A DNA stretch of 64,000 bases from Microdochium bolleyi (Eukaryota; Ascomycota; Sordariomycetes; Xylariales; Microdochiaceae), in assembly GCA_001566295.1 (NCBI GenBank), contig KQ964251.1, forward strand, positions 1,227,377 to 1,291,376, written 5' to 3'. Below the pieces are notes generated by a model that saw nothing but the letters and a program-made list of their open reading frames with translations, was not told the DNA's origin and did not search any database. Within the stretch, counting starts at the first letter, position 1, and the number at the start of each line of letters is the position of its first letter. Both the position numbers and the translations under genes were made by a program. Shown piece by piece: positions 34,168 through 44,269 of this stretch.

Positions 34168-35157
34168 GCCATTTCTCTTGCCACTAGCGTGATCTCTGGC
34201 ATCAGGGCTACTTTTTGAGCATATTTTGGGATTTTTACGATGTGTGGTGGTGGCGCTGCGATTTTTTGAAGTGGTGGTGATGGCCGGTGGTTGCGCCGGT
34301 CGTGATGGCCGAGGTGGCGCGATGCCACCACCACACTGCGTTGCAGCTTGGGAACATGCATTGAAACGGGAGATTTCCCCGCTGGCGAATCTTTGGTGGT
34401 GTGATATGTTTACATCGAGCCAAGCACTGTGTCCTGGGCGAATCCAGGGACATGTTGGCTTTGAGATGACCAACAACCTCTTCGCTGATCGCCGGAGGCT
34501 TTCTCGAAGACATGGATCATTCGTCTCCATGATGAGGGATCTCGTGCGTCTATGGTCAGTCTTGGCTACGTGACATCTCGAGTCTTAGCGTCTCTGGAGC
34601 GACTGAAGTTATACGTTGAGTTTAGGAACCAGTACGTGGTTTTTGCAGCCCTCCCCGACCGAGTTGAAGTATACGTTCGTGTCCAGCTGCTGAGGTACAT
34701 CTTCAGAGTCATGTCACGAGGTCTCACAGACTCAAAGGATGTGCCTCCTAATCCAACCATCTGGGCTACCAACTCGGGGTTGACAGAAACCTCGAGTGAC
34801 CTTGCCAGCACACAAGAGTGACACGTCCACAAACAATGCCCTATTCACCATGACTATTGTCCCAGAAAAGCTATTCGTCCCACACAGCCTCGTGATTCTG
34901 TGTCGGCGGTTCAGGAGTGTCATATGATTTCATGCTTAAATCACTTTTGCTACATGTCTGTTCATGGGCCACGAGTGTTGCTGGAGTATTGTTCGACAAC
35001 AATGTTTAGACTGACTGACGAATCCAGTGGTTAGCTATTCCTTTTACCTCGCGGATGGCTTGGAACTCTGGCAGATGATAAGTAGCATCTCCGGCATTAC
35101 GACCACCTATCGAAGCACATTTCACACAACCTCGGCCACTTCTCCAGAGAAGCACGC
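34168..35157. other. Intergenic, tRNA-Trp to GH76
   Basis: About 1 kb, AT-richer, with a GGTGGTG-rich stretch near 34240-34340. Short frames on both strands have no recognisable similarity. The last 150 bases are the presumed leader of the GH76 gene. Confidence 0.5.
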
Positions 35158-36579
35158 ATGATGAAGCACAGCAGCTCGCCATCGAGCTGGTCAGCGGCCC
35201 TCCTACAACTCACTTCCATCTTCCAAGGCAGTGCACAGCAACCCACACCTGCAGATGCCATCGACATCGACGTCGACAACCAGACCTCGGTCAGCGCTGC
35301 GGCCGCACAGATCGCCCAGGGGTTCTACACGACCTACCACAACGCCTCGTCAACCGCGGGCCACTTCAACCAGCCGGAGCCCTGGTTCTGGTGGCTGTCC
35401 GGGTCCGGCTGGAATGCGCTGCTCGACTTTATGGTGTACAACACGGCCGGCGACGCCGAGGATAATGAGAGGTACCGGACGGGCCTCTTCGCCGCGTACT
35501 CGGAGAATCTGGGACCGAGGAACGACTTTGCGCCCCCGGAGCAGAAGAACTGGGAGGCCAACGACGACCAGATGTACTGGGTATATGGCGCGCTGACGGC
35601 GATGGAATACGGCTTGGAGGCGCTGCCCGCCTGCGACAAGGCGGTCACCAGCCTCTACAACGGACAGCCAGATCATCCAAACTGCACCGATACTCCGCCG
35701 TCGTGGCTGGAAATCAGCACCAACGCGTTCGAGGCCTTTGCCCGGCGCTGGCGGGCCGACAGTGATACCTGCGGCGGCGGGCTCCGGTGGCAATTCCGCC
35801 CCGGGGCCCCGGGCTACGACTACAAGAACGCCGTGACGAACGGCGGCTTCTTCCAGGTCGCAAGTCGGCTGGCCCGGTTCACGGGCAACGAGACGTACGC
35901 GGCCTGGGCGGACGCGGTGTACGGCTGGTCGGCTGCCGTGGGGCTCGTGTCTGTTGAATCCGACGGCGACGACGACTTCATCCACGTATTTGACGGCACC
36001 TCGGACGGCGAGATGAGGAACTGCTCAGGGGTCAACCACGTCGAGTGGTCATACAACATTGCCACTTACATGCACGGTGCGGCCAACATGTATGCGTATC
36101 ATGTCCTGCACAAGGGCAACGAAACGGCAGGGCTGAAGATGTGGGAGCGCCGGAGCCAGAGTTTCGTGGCCGGCGCTGCTGAGGCGTTCTTCACGCCTAC
36201 GGGGCGCGGGTCGGGGACAACGGGGCCGGCGGCGGTCATGTACGAGCAGGAGTGCGAGCAGACGCCAGGCGGGTGCTCGACGGACCAGACGAGCTTCAAG
36301 TCGAGCCTGGGCCGGTGGATGGGTAAGACTGCGCTGCTCGTGCCGAGTGTCAGGGCCTCTGTGGTGGGGTTGCTCAGGGGCAGCGCGAGAGCGGCGGCCG
36401 CAAGCTGCCAGAGAGGGAGCGGAGAGGCGCCGCTGGTCTGCGGGCAGAGTTGGACGAGGGGGGACTTTGATGGGCGGTCTGACTTCGGGGCGCATCTCAG
36501 TGCTCTCGAGGTGGTGCAGAGTCTACTGGTGCTGGACGCGCCACCGTTGCTGGTCCAGTCGAGGTCGGCACAAGTTTAA
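35158..36579 (+). CDS. GH76 alpha-1,6-mannanase (Dfg5/Dcw1 family)
   Basis: Secreted or cell-surface glycoside hydrolase family 76, which cleaves or transfers alpha-1,6-mannan and links GPI proteins to the wall. Single exon, 473 residues. Family marks are PWFWWLSGSGWNALLDFMVY, EANDDQMYWVYGALTAMEYG with the catalytic Asp136-Asp137 pair, the C-G-G-G-LRWQ segment at about residue 205, and TNGGFFQVASRLARFTGNET. At the end is HLSALEVVQSLLV. The N-terminus has a weak hydrophobic stretch (WSAALLQLTSIFQGSAQ) that could be a signal peptide. There is no clear C-terminal hydrophobic GPI signal, unlike yeast Dcw1/Dfg5, so it may be soluble, or a terminal exon is missed. Two adjacent ATGs start the frame. 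Confidence 0.9.
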   Translation: MMKHSSSPSSWSAALLQLTSIFQGSAQQPTPADAIDIDVDNQTSVSAAAAQIAQGFYTTYHNASSTAGHFNQPEPWFWWLSGSGWNALLDFMVYNTAGDAEDNERYRTGLFAAYSENLGPRNDFAPPEQKNWEANDDQMYWVYGALTAMEYGLEALPACDKAVTSLYNGQPDHPNCTDTPPSWLEISTNAFEAFARRWRADSDTCGGGLRWQFRPGAPGYDYKNAVTNGGFFQVASRLARFTGNETYAAWADAVYGWSAAVGLVSVESDGDDDFIHVFDGTSDGEMRNCSGVNHVEWSYNIATYMHGAANMYAYHVLHKGNETAGLKMWERRSQSFVAGAAEAFFTPTGRGSGTTGPAAVMYEQECEQTPGGCSTDQTSFKSSLGRWMGKTALLVPSVRASVVGLLRGSARAAAASCQRGSGEAPLVCGQSWTRGDFDGRSDFGAHLSALEVVQSLLVLDAPPLLVQSRSAQV

Positions 36580-37947
36580 GAGTCATGGGTTGAAGCCGGT
36601 GATTGAGGAAGACGTCAGTGTTTGTTGTGTCTTTGGTATCTCCTGTGAGGCTTCAAGCAGGGACATCGCTCGATATGATAGCGCGTTGGTCTCGACATCA
36701 ACTCAGACATTTTTTTTTCTCAAAACCTGACTGCGAATGTACACGAAACCTCGCGCTTGTTGAAGCCTTGGTAAATTTTTGGAACATACTTTCCGGAAAG
36801 GCGTTACCATGTTTGTCTGATGCTTGCAAGATACAGTGCTCAGTAAATCCACGCTCCGATATCGTTATGCTAGAATCGAGACTCTGGGTTACAATAGTAC
36901 AGCCGGGCTGCCGATGACAGCGACGAGGCTATCGTCAAGCTGTTACATGCCGCTAGTGGGTATGTCAGTTGCAATGACTACTGTGGGCGGATGCAACTTG
37001 CTCGAACTGCTCTAAATGGCGGCTAGATTATCGTTAAGCTGCTGCTTGCTAGCAATTGGGTTGCCGTGGACGAAAAGCACAGCAGAGACATAATTCTTGC
37101 TGCACTACTACGTCGGCATGACCGGCCTGGGACATCTAAGCATGCCCATTGCACAGAAAGTCAGAGCCTCATCGATCTAGAAATTCATTGGGAGCTTCCT
37201 TGTGTCCTGGCCCCCCCGGTCCCACACGTATTAGTGCACTCGCTGACTGCTTCTTGACTTGAAGAACAACCAAAATACCACCCAAAGTGTCTTCAGGCCG
37301 AGGACTGTTAAAGACCTCTACTAGTGCATTATTGTTTGACTAGGTTCCCTCCTCTGGTTGAATTTGTTCGAAATAGTCCACTTGGCCTTCCACGGAGAAA
37401 AGGAGGTGCCAAATCTGCCCGCGTCCTTCTCTGCATCACCTGGGCCTTGTAACCTTCCGGATACAATGAAAGACGACTTCGAACACTGCAATATCCGACA
37501 TGTCCGTTCTCATTCGAGGTCAATGCCCCAACTCCGTCCCGAAATTAAGCACCTGCACTCTTGACAACACAGGACCCAGTATTAGCATACCTGCTCCCCA
37601 ATGCGCGCGCCGGGAGGAATCGTATTCGCGAACGGTCACGGCTCAGCCTTAAGCAGGGGTACTTGATGCCTCCCTGACTCTATGCAATCAAGTCGTGCAA
37701 TAGTGTCATGGCCTCGATAGGTCTAGATCTGCGAGACGGCTCAGCCGCACGACTCGCCACAGAAGTAACAGGCTCACAGGGACATCTCAGCTCGCAAGAT
37801 GCGGGGTTTGCTGTGTTGGGGCATATCATCCCATCGTGCGTACACGTTTTCAAAGTCTACTTGTCCAAGCAAAGAAGATAACTGCGTGGAACTAGCAAGT
37901 TTTGTTTTGTTTGTTTTTTTCCTGGGCCGAAGGACCCTGGCGCCCAG
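36580..37947. other. Intergenic with decayed sequence
   Basis: Between GH76 and a broken kinase gene. It contains an ankyrin-repeat relic (36874-37122); otherwise no coding similarity was found. The missing first part of the kinase gene (glycine-rich loop) was looked for in 37600-37940 and not found. Confidence 0.5.
36874..37122 (+). pseudogene. Relic of ankyrin repeats
   Basis: One frame reads YSRAADDSDEAIVKLLHAAS, then GYVSCNDYCGRMQLARTALN, a stop, IIVKLLLASNWVAVDEKHSR and DIILAALLRRHD. This is the fungal ankyrin pattern (x-D-SKD-x-GRTPLS-AA-NGHEAIVKLLL) at about 33-35-residue spacing, with TAG stops at 36895-36897 and 37024-37026 and many substitutions at consensus positions. Only two to three repeats remain, with no start and no flanking domain, so this is the remnant of a larger ankyrin gene (such genes are often part of NACHT/NLR-like or PNP-ankyrin families). 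It lies 0.8 kb upstream of a second broken signalling gene. Confidence 0.8.
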
Positions 37948-39948
37948 CGGACGAAGCTTCTCTGCGCGCAGTCAAGGAACTCAGGAAGATCGGAGGCAGC
38001 CGTGACGGGTCGTCGGCAGAGACGTACTCGCGGGAGCTCGAGGCGCTGGCGAGGTTCTCCCAGGACAAGGTGCGTGAGCCAGATTAGAAGTGAAGACCTG
38101 GATAGAGGTTGTGCTGAAGTACACGTTCTTTTGTAGTTTGCGAAGTACTTTGTCAAAGCCCATGGATGGTTCGAAGACGATCGCCGCCTGTACATAGCCA
38201 TGGACTTCTGCGAGAACGGCGACCTGGCCACGCAGATCATCCAGCAAGGCCCGATGAAGGAGAGCGAAGCGCGGGACATCGTCTGGCAGATCCTGCAGGG
38301 AGTCAAAGCCATGCACGAGAACGGCTTCGCGCTCCGGGACTTGAAGCCCGCGGTATGTACAGTCCGTCCTGAACATCGTTGGGGGGGCTCGATGGCTGAT
38401 TTTCCCATCTGCAAAACGTACTGATATGTGCTCACCCACCGAGTCAAGGCTGGCAAGTCAATATCTGTGACTTTGGGCTGAGCAAGCGGTCCCTCGGGGA
38501 CAACACTTACACGTCCGCAATCAAGGGGACGCCCGGCTACCTGGCGCCCGAGCTGCTCACGAGGGACGGTCAGACCGCGAACCCTTATCCGTGTGACATG
38601 TGGTGCCTGGGGGAGATCGCATACAATCTGCTCACCGGCCAGAGCGTGTTCCGAGACCTCCAGTCCTTGCTCATGTACCACATGGGCCACCAGGAGTTCC
38701 CCGCTCGTGCACTGCTGGACCGAGTGGGAAACTCCACCGATTCGGACGCGTTCACGTTCGTCACGGCCTTGATGAAGTCGGATCCAAAAGATCGGCTGAC
38801 TGCCGGACGGGCCGGTGGGCATCGGTGGATGCTTCTTGTAGCAGGAGCATCACCAAACGACGCCTCGATCGTTCGAGAACAGCAGCCTGCGGCTGCCGTC
38901 CGAGGCACTCCATCAGCGAGTGGACAACTAGGAGATCGAACCGACCACCAATTCTGGCCGAGCTTAAAGTTCACGGGCATGGAGATCTATTCTCACAACT
39001 TGACATTTTCGCCGGATGGCGCCCGTATCTTGACTCAAAGCCACCAAGCGGGTTTGATGATCTATAGCGCCACTACGGGCAGACTACAGTTGACCATCAA
39101 GCTGATGGATGACGAGTTGATCAGCCGTGTCGCGTTCTCGCCAGATGGTAGGCAAGTCGCAGCCTCTTTGCGGGAGAAGGGCGTGCGGATCTGGTCAGCG
39201 AAGACTGGGAAAGAAGCCTCGCGTTCCAAAGCCCCTCCTGACTTCTATTGTCGGCGCCTCAAATTCTCACCGGACGGCACCTATCTTGCGTGCTTTGATG
39301 AAAAGCCCCGTGCCATTTGCATCTGGTCCGCCAGGACGGGAGAGCTGCAGCAAACACTGATGGAATGCGAGCCGTGGAGAACGACATCTGTCGCCTTCCT
39401 GTCCGACGCTGCCCGCGCGGCGTCGGTGGCCTACACCTCCAATCCCTCACGATGGGTTGTCCGTATCTGGTCGATGAGAACTGGTCAGATTCTGAAGACT
39501 ATCGGTCCCCGTTCGGACCCACTGCCTTTTCAAGCTGGTCCCCTCACCCACTGGGTTACAGTTTGCATCGGTACAGCAGGGCAAGCTGGAGTTTGTGTCT
39601 GTCGACACAGGCGCTGTGGAGAGGATCCTCGACGAACCACGCTCGTTGAACACGTGGAAATTCATCCCTTATCTTGACTACTCATCAGACGGGAGCATCC
39701 TTATCTACAAATATGTGGACTCGATCTTCATCTTCTCGACAAGCACCGGCCGACTACTCCAGCGTCTCTCAACTGGAAGGGATCACGCAAAAAGCGCATA
39801 CTGCCCAGAGACCAACTGCATTGCATTAGTAACGGATTATGACGTGATGACATTGTTTCACTTCAGTCGCGATCCTCCTAGCTCGGGATGTATCGAACGA
39901 CGGTCAGGAATATTCAGATCTGTCTTTGGTCGGATAACTTCTCGATAG
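37948..39948 (+). pseudogene. Broken protein kinase / WD40 gene
   Basis: Serine/threonine kinase domain followed by WD40-type blades, damaged at several points. The pieces are 37948-38069 (AVKELRK with the beta3 lysine), 38137-38352 (LYIAMDFCENGDLATQI, then MHENGFALRDLKP), 38451 onward (VNICDFGLSKR, KGTPGYLAPELL, YPCDMWCLGEIAYNLLTGQS), and WD-like repeats (NLTFSPDGARILT, VAFSPDGRQVAASL, LKFSPDGTYLACF). The Gly-rich loop and start codon are absent. The catalytic-loop His is Leu (LRD) and the Asn after DLKP is not recoverable. The join at the 38353-38448 intron is out of frame with the best splice sites. Near 39525-39545 the frame must shift by one to continue as SPTGLQFASVQQGKLEFVSV through to the stop at 39948. 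A pseudokinase with missed splicing is the alternative, but the frameshift argues for decay. Confidence 0.75.
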
Positions 39949-42488
39949 CATTTGCCTCGACCCACCCAACACCAGTGTTCTTTTCTGAAATCTATGTAGT
40001 AGAGTGATCGCTCTCGGCTGTGAGCAGTGAGGTTGCCTGTGGTCCCTAATTTGAGACTTTTGTGTTTGACTGCCGCTTACTCATTTTACGACTTGGTCTC
40101 ATCGAGGAGGTGACGTTTAGCAAAATCCCAGTGTTGAGTGTTCTTATGTTCCACCTTTCGGTTCAATATCTACCAGATGATGCAAGTGTAGTGTGCCATT
40201 GCACATTACAGCAGTCTGTGCCGAGAATACCCTCAATTGAGGAGCAGTCTTCTGCATACTATAGGTAGCGTGCGCGGTTCAGATGCAGTTGCGTATTGCG
40301 TACTGTAGATATCGAGCGTCAAAGGTTCAATCAGCTGCGGGCCTCGGAGCCGAGCTCCAATGAAGCACGCCGGCCCGAAGATGTTGTTGTTCAACGTTGT
40401 CGCCGATCTGCACAGGTCGCACTGTTCCTTGCCAGCTCAACTCAGTGTGTGATTGAGATCCGTTCTTTCACAATCTCATTGCGATGGGCTCGACGATGAC
40501 CCCTTGTATTAGCCCGTTATCTCAATCACAACGTTTACACACAGTAGCACCGAGGACTCTCGTATCACACCGAGAACCTGTGATGAGGCGTGGGGCCGTC
40601 AAATAACGCAGATCTGGGGCATGTCAATGCAGAGCCCATGCACGTGGACCACGAGACCGGACGTTTCCGCTGCGTATCTTGATCTGATGTCCGTCCACTC
40701 TCCGCGGCACCTTGAAAGCGAAAAGTTCCTGTTTGTCGGAATTGCGCATCCTTTTCGTGGGGGAAGCGCCACAATCAGTTCGTGTGATCCGATCGTCGCA
40801 TTGAGTAGCAGCCGCAGCGGAGCCGTCGAGAGCGCGGCGCCTTTACCCCTTTCTAGACCAGGCACAACGGCTTGTTGGGTGGATTTGGACCCTGGGCCCT
40901 CCATTCGCGATTGCCTTGTTCCGCCGCAGGCAGCGTGAGCCTCACTTCCCGCATCCTCGGCCGTCTCAACAGGCCCCGTAGCCATGTAATTGCTGTTGCT
41001 GGGGACCGGAGGACGAGCCGCCACACGAGCGCCACAATCGACAAGTCAGAAGCTCTTGTCGGCTGGAGCCGACTTGAAATTTCTGAGCGACACACTGCGA
41101 ACAAGTGCATGCCTTGTTTGTGAAGCCGGGAGGGCTAATGCAAGCGCATGATGCATGCATGCCTATATACGAGCCCGTCCTCTGCCCAGGGCATCTTGAC
41201 ATTGGGGAAACTGGCCCGACTCCAAGTGCAGGATGTACAGAGGCGTGTCGCAGCTTCGGCACAAGAGATCTGCCTACGTGCTCGTTTTCCACGTTGGCCA
41301 CTCTGGAGGGGAGGCGAGGCCCAGGTGATTCAGTGAAATATCTTACTCGCCAGAAACGCAGCGAACAACAAACCCACCGATGTTGCCAACTTGTCACTCT
41401 GCCAGCAAGCTCGCCACTGCCAACGCACGAAACGAGTCGCGTGTCGATCGACCGGAGGCTTGCCGACTCTGCGGAATGCACTAGCAGGTTCCGAAACGAT
41501 TTGTGCGCGCAATGGTCTGGCGACAGGACAAGACGAGATCACAATGGGGAAACCTCCTGATGTCTGGCGAACCGTCGGTTAGCCCGCAGGCAAGAGTTGT
41601 TAGGGGCTGCCTGTTATGGTTAACTGGCGGGGCGTGGTGGCCGGATCCCCAAGCAGTGTGCGGTTGCTAGACGAGCGACTCGAGCACCCCTGGCTCTCGA
41701 GTGTTGTTGACCAGGCCCCTAACCTTGCTTGAGGCTTCACACCCATTTCCTGACGGGACAGTGTGGACCACGGACCTCGGGCGTTGTGGTTGGTTCTGCC
41801 GGTCAGGTCACCGGTCCCGTGAGTCGTGGTGGTGCGTTGCCTGAGCCTGATGGTCTGCATGATGGTGCAGATCATGTCTGCAACATGCCGTGCGATGGCT
41901 GAGTCTGGGGGGCTGAAGGGTGCAGAGTACTTGGGCTGCCCAGCAGAGGCAGGAGACATTCGCATCTGCCACGGACCAGACTGCAGGAGGACGAGGAGGA
42001 GAGGAACCTTGGAAGCCGGCCCAGCGCTGACCGCCTCAGGCACTCGCAGGCACCGGCCGGCCGACAGTTGCGCTTGCACTGTACTCCGTACCCGACCGGG
42101 CTAGCTCAGGCTGGCACGCTGTTGCTGGCTGGCTGCCGGGCACCTGGTGCTGCACGCTCCCCAGGCCGGTCCAGCCCCCCGTCGTCTCGTCTCCCGGGTC
42201 TCTCTCTCCCTTTCTGGCTCCCGACCCGTGCCTGGCCCGTCCCCCGTCTGCTGCACTCTGCAGTCCCGCTGTGCCTGCCGCCTTGCCTTTCTCTCTCTCT
42301 CCTGTCTGCTGCTCCATCGTCCGCTCTCTTCCCGACCGCCACTCCATCCCGTCCGTCTCCCTTCAATCGGCCTCATCGCCTGACGACGACGACGACAGTA
42401 CCGGCGACGAGAATTGGTCCAGCAGCTGGCCGCTGCTACTCACCCTGCGCGGCTCCTTGTTTGTCCCAGCCTCGTCCTGCTCCCGAGC
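39949..42488. other. Intergenic, 2.5 kb, ending in CK1 leader
   Basis: No recognisable gene on either strand. The last 350 bases are C/T-rich (runs of TCTCTC and CCCGTC), typical of the promoter and 5' leader of a highly expressed fungal gene, here casein kinase I. Confidence 0.55.
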
Positions 42489-42616
42489 ATGACCACCCGC
42501 ATCGAATGAGCCAGTCCTCGAGTCCACCCGACACGATTCCTCGCCCGACCCTACTGGCACCCTCGAAGCTCCCGATTGCCTGCATCTCCCAGTCTCCCAC
42601 CATTCCTTCATCGTAA
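42489..42616 (+). promoter_or_regulatory. Two chained upstream ORFs in the CK1 leader
   Basis: uORF1 (42489-42509) encodes MTTRIE. Its TGA overlaps the ATG of uORF2 in the string ATGA (42506-42509). uORF2 (42506-42616) encodes 36 residues, and its TAA shares its last A with the CK1 ATG (TAATG at 42614-42618). Such overlaps are suited to termination-reinitiation control. It matters only if the transcript starts upstream of 42489 and no leader intron removes this part; neither can be seen from sequence. Confidence 0.45.
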
Positions 42617-44269
42617 TGGCGTCCTCTTCATCCAACGTGGTGGGCGTCCACTACCGGGTCGGCAAGAAGATCGGCGAGGGCTCTTTCGGTGTCATTTTCG
42701 AAGGCACCAACTTGCTCAACAACCAGCAGGTCGCCATCAAGTTTGTACGTCTCCACGACGGCCACATGCCTGCGTTTCGCCTGCCAAACGCGTTCGCTCC
42801 TGGCAACTTACCTGCACCATCGTGCCCCTGGTCCGTGTCTCGACTAACGCATATTTTGCACCGCTTGTAGGAACCTCGGAAAAGTGATGCACCCCAATTG
42901 CGCGATGAGTATCGCACCTACAAGATCCTCGTCGGCTGCCGTAAGTCACACGTGACCTCGTCCTATGCATGAGATGCCCGGTGGCACATCGACTAACTCT
43001 CCGCAGCCGGCATCCCTAATGTCTACTACTTCGGCCAGGAGGGTCTGCACAACATTCTTGTGATTGACCTTCTGGGCCCGTCCCTCGAGGATTTGTTTGA
43101 CCACTGCAACCGACGCTTTACGATCAAGACCGTCGTCATGGTTGCGAAACAAATGGTGTGTTTTCTCTGTTTGCTGCGATAATTGGCACCTTCGCTAACC
43201 ACTATTTCAACAGCTTTCCCGTGTCCAGACAATCCACGAGAAGAACCTGATCTACCGGGACATCAAGCCCGACAACTTCCTCATCGGGCGTCCCGGCACC
43301 AAGGCAGCCAATGTCATCCACGTCGTAGACTTTGGCATGGCCAAGCAATACCGCGACCCCAAGACGAAGCAGCACATTCCTTACCGAGAGCGCAAATCTC
43401 TCTCCGGAACTGCTCGTTACATGAGTATCAACACCCACTTGGGCCGCGAGCAATCTCGCCGAGACGATCTCGAGGCTCTCGGACACGTCTTCATGTACTT
43501 CCTCCGTGGCGGACTTCCCTGGCAAGGCCTTAAGGCTGCCACCAACAAGCAGAAGTACGAGAAGATTGGCGAGAAGAAGCAGACGACTGTCATCAAAGAC
43601 CTATGCGAGGGCTTCCCGGAGGAATTCAGCAAGTACCTGACCTACGTTCGCAACCTCGGCTTTGAGGACACTCCCGACTACGACTACTTGCGGGAGCTAT
43701 TCACACAGGCTCTGAAGAACACCGGCGAGGTCGAAGACGGCGAGTACGACTGGATGAAGGTCGGCAAGGACCCCAGCAAGGGCTGGGACGGCATGCACGG
43801 CAAGCACAGTGCCTACCACAACCCCAACTCGAGACCCGGCCCCTCGCAGATGGAGCTTCATGGTCAATCACGGGCGGGCGCCAGCACTCCCCATCTGACA
43901 CGCGACCGTTTAAACGCCGCGCAGCCCCCACCTCCGTCTCCAGCGAAGGCGACGGACAAGCGCCGGCCAAACGGGCCCGCTATGGCCGGGCAGCGTAGCA
44001 GCGGGGTGGGGGGTCTCCGGGACATGGCAACTCCGACAGGGTCGACACAGGCTCAGTTCCAGAACAGCGCACAAAACCTACCGCCCCGGATGGCACCACA
44101 GACGAGTGCGGCCACGGCACAGGCGGCAGCAAGCAATGGTCGTCCCGCTGAGGCTCAGCCTACAGGCTTCCAGAAGTTCATGAAGACAATCTGCTGTGGT
44201 AAGTTTAGATATCGGTTCAGACTCGATTCGTTCATCCAGCTAACCAGTGGTTTCCGTTTCACAGGTTGA
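42616..44269 (+). CDS. Casein kinase I, plasma-membrane (YCK/gamma) type
   Basis: Ser/Thr kinase acting at the plasma membrane in nutrient signalling, endocytosis and morphogenesis. Exons 42616-42744, 42871-42940, 43007-43155, 43214-44198 and 44265-44269 give about 445 residues. Motifs are GEGSFGVIFEG, VAIKF (Lys of beta3), LIYRDIKPDNFLIG (catalytic loop), HVVDFGMAKQYRD, and the CK1 hallmark SLSGTARYMSINTHLGREQS. The tail after about residue 310 is Pro/Ala/Gln/Ser-rich. The final coding exon is only five bases (G-GT-TGA plus split codon), giving the C-terminus FMKTICCG. The Cys-Cys pair is a probable palmitoylation site equivalent to the CC end of yeast Yck1/2. If the last intron is retained, 24 unrelated residues would follow. 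The leader carries chained uORFs. Confidence 0.93.

Noticed and set aside
37380..37620. Fragments resembling a 5S rRNA (ACTCCGTCCCGAAATTAAGC and CGCCGGGAGG)
   Set aside because: The two pieces are in the wrong order and spacing, and flanking 5S stems cannot be formed; too weak even for a pseudogene call.
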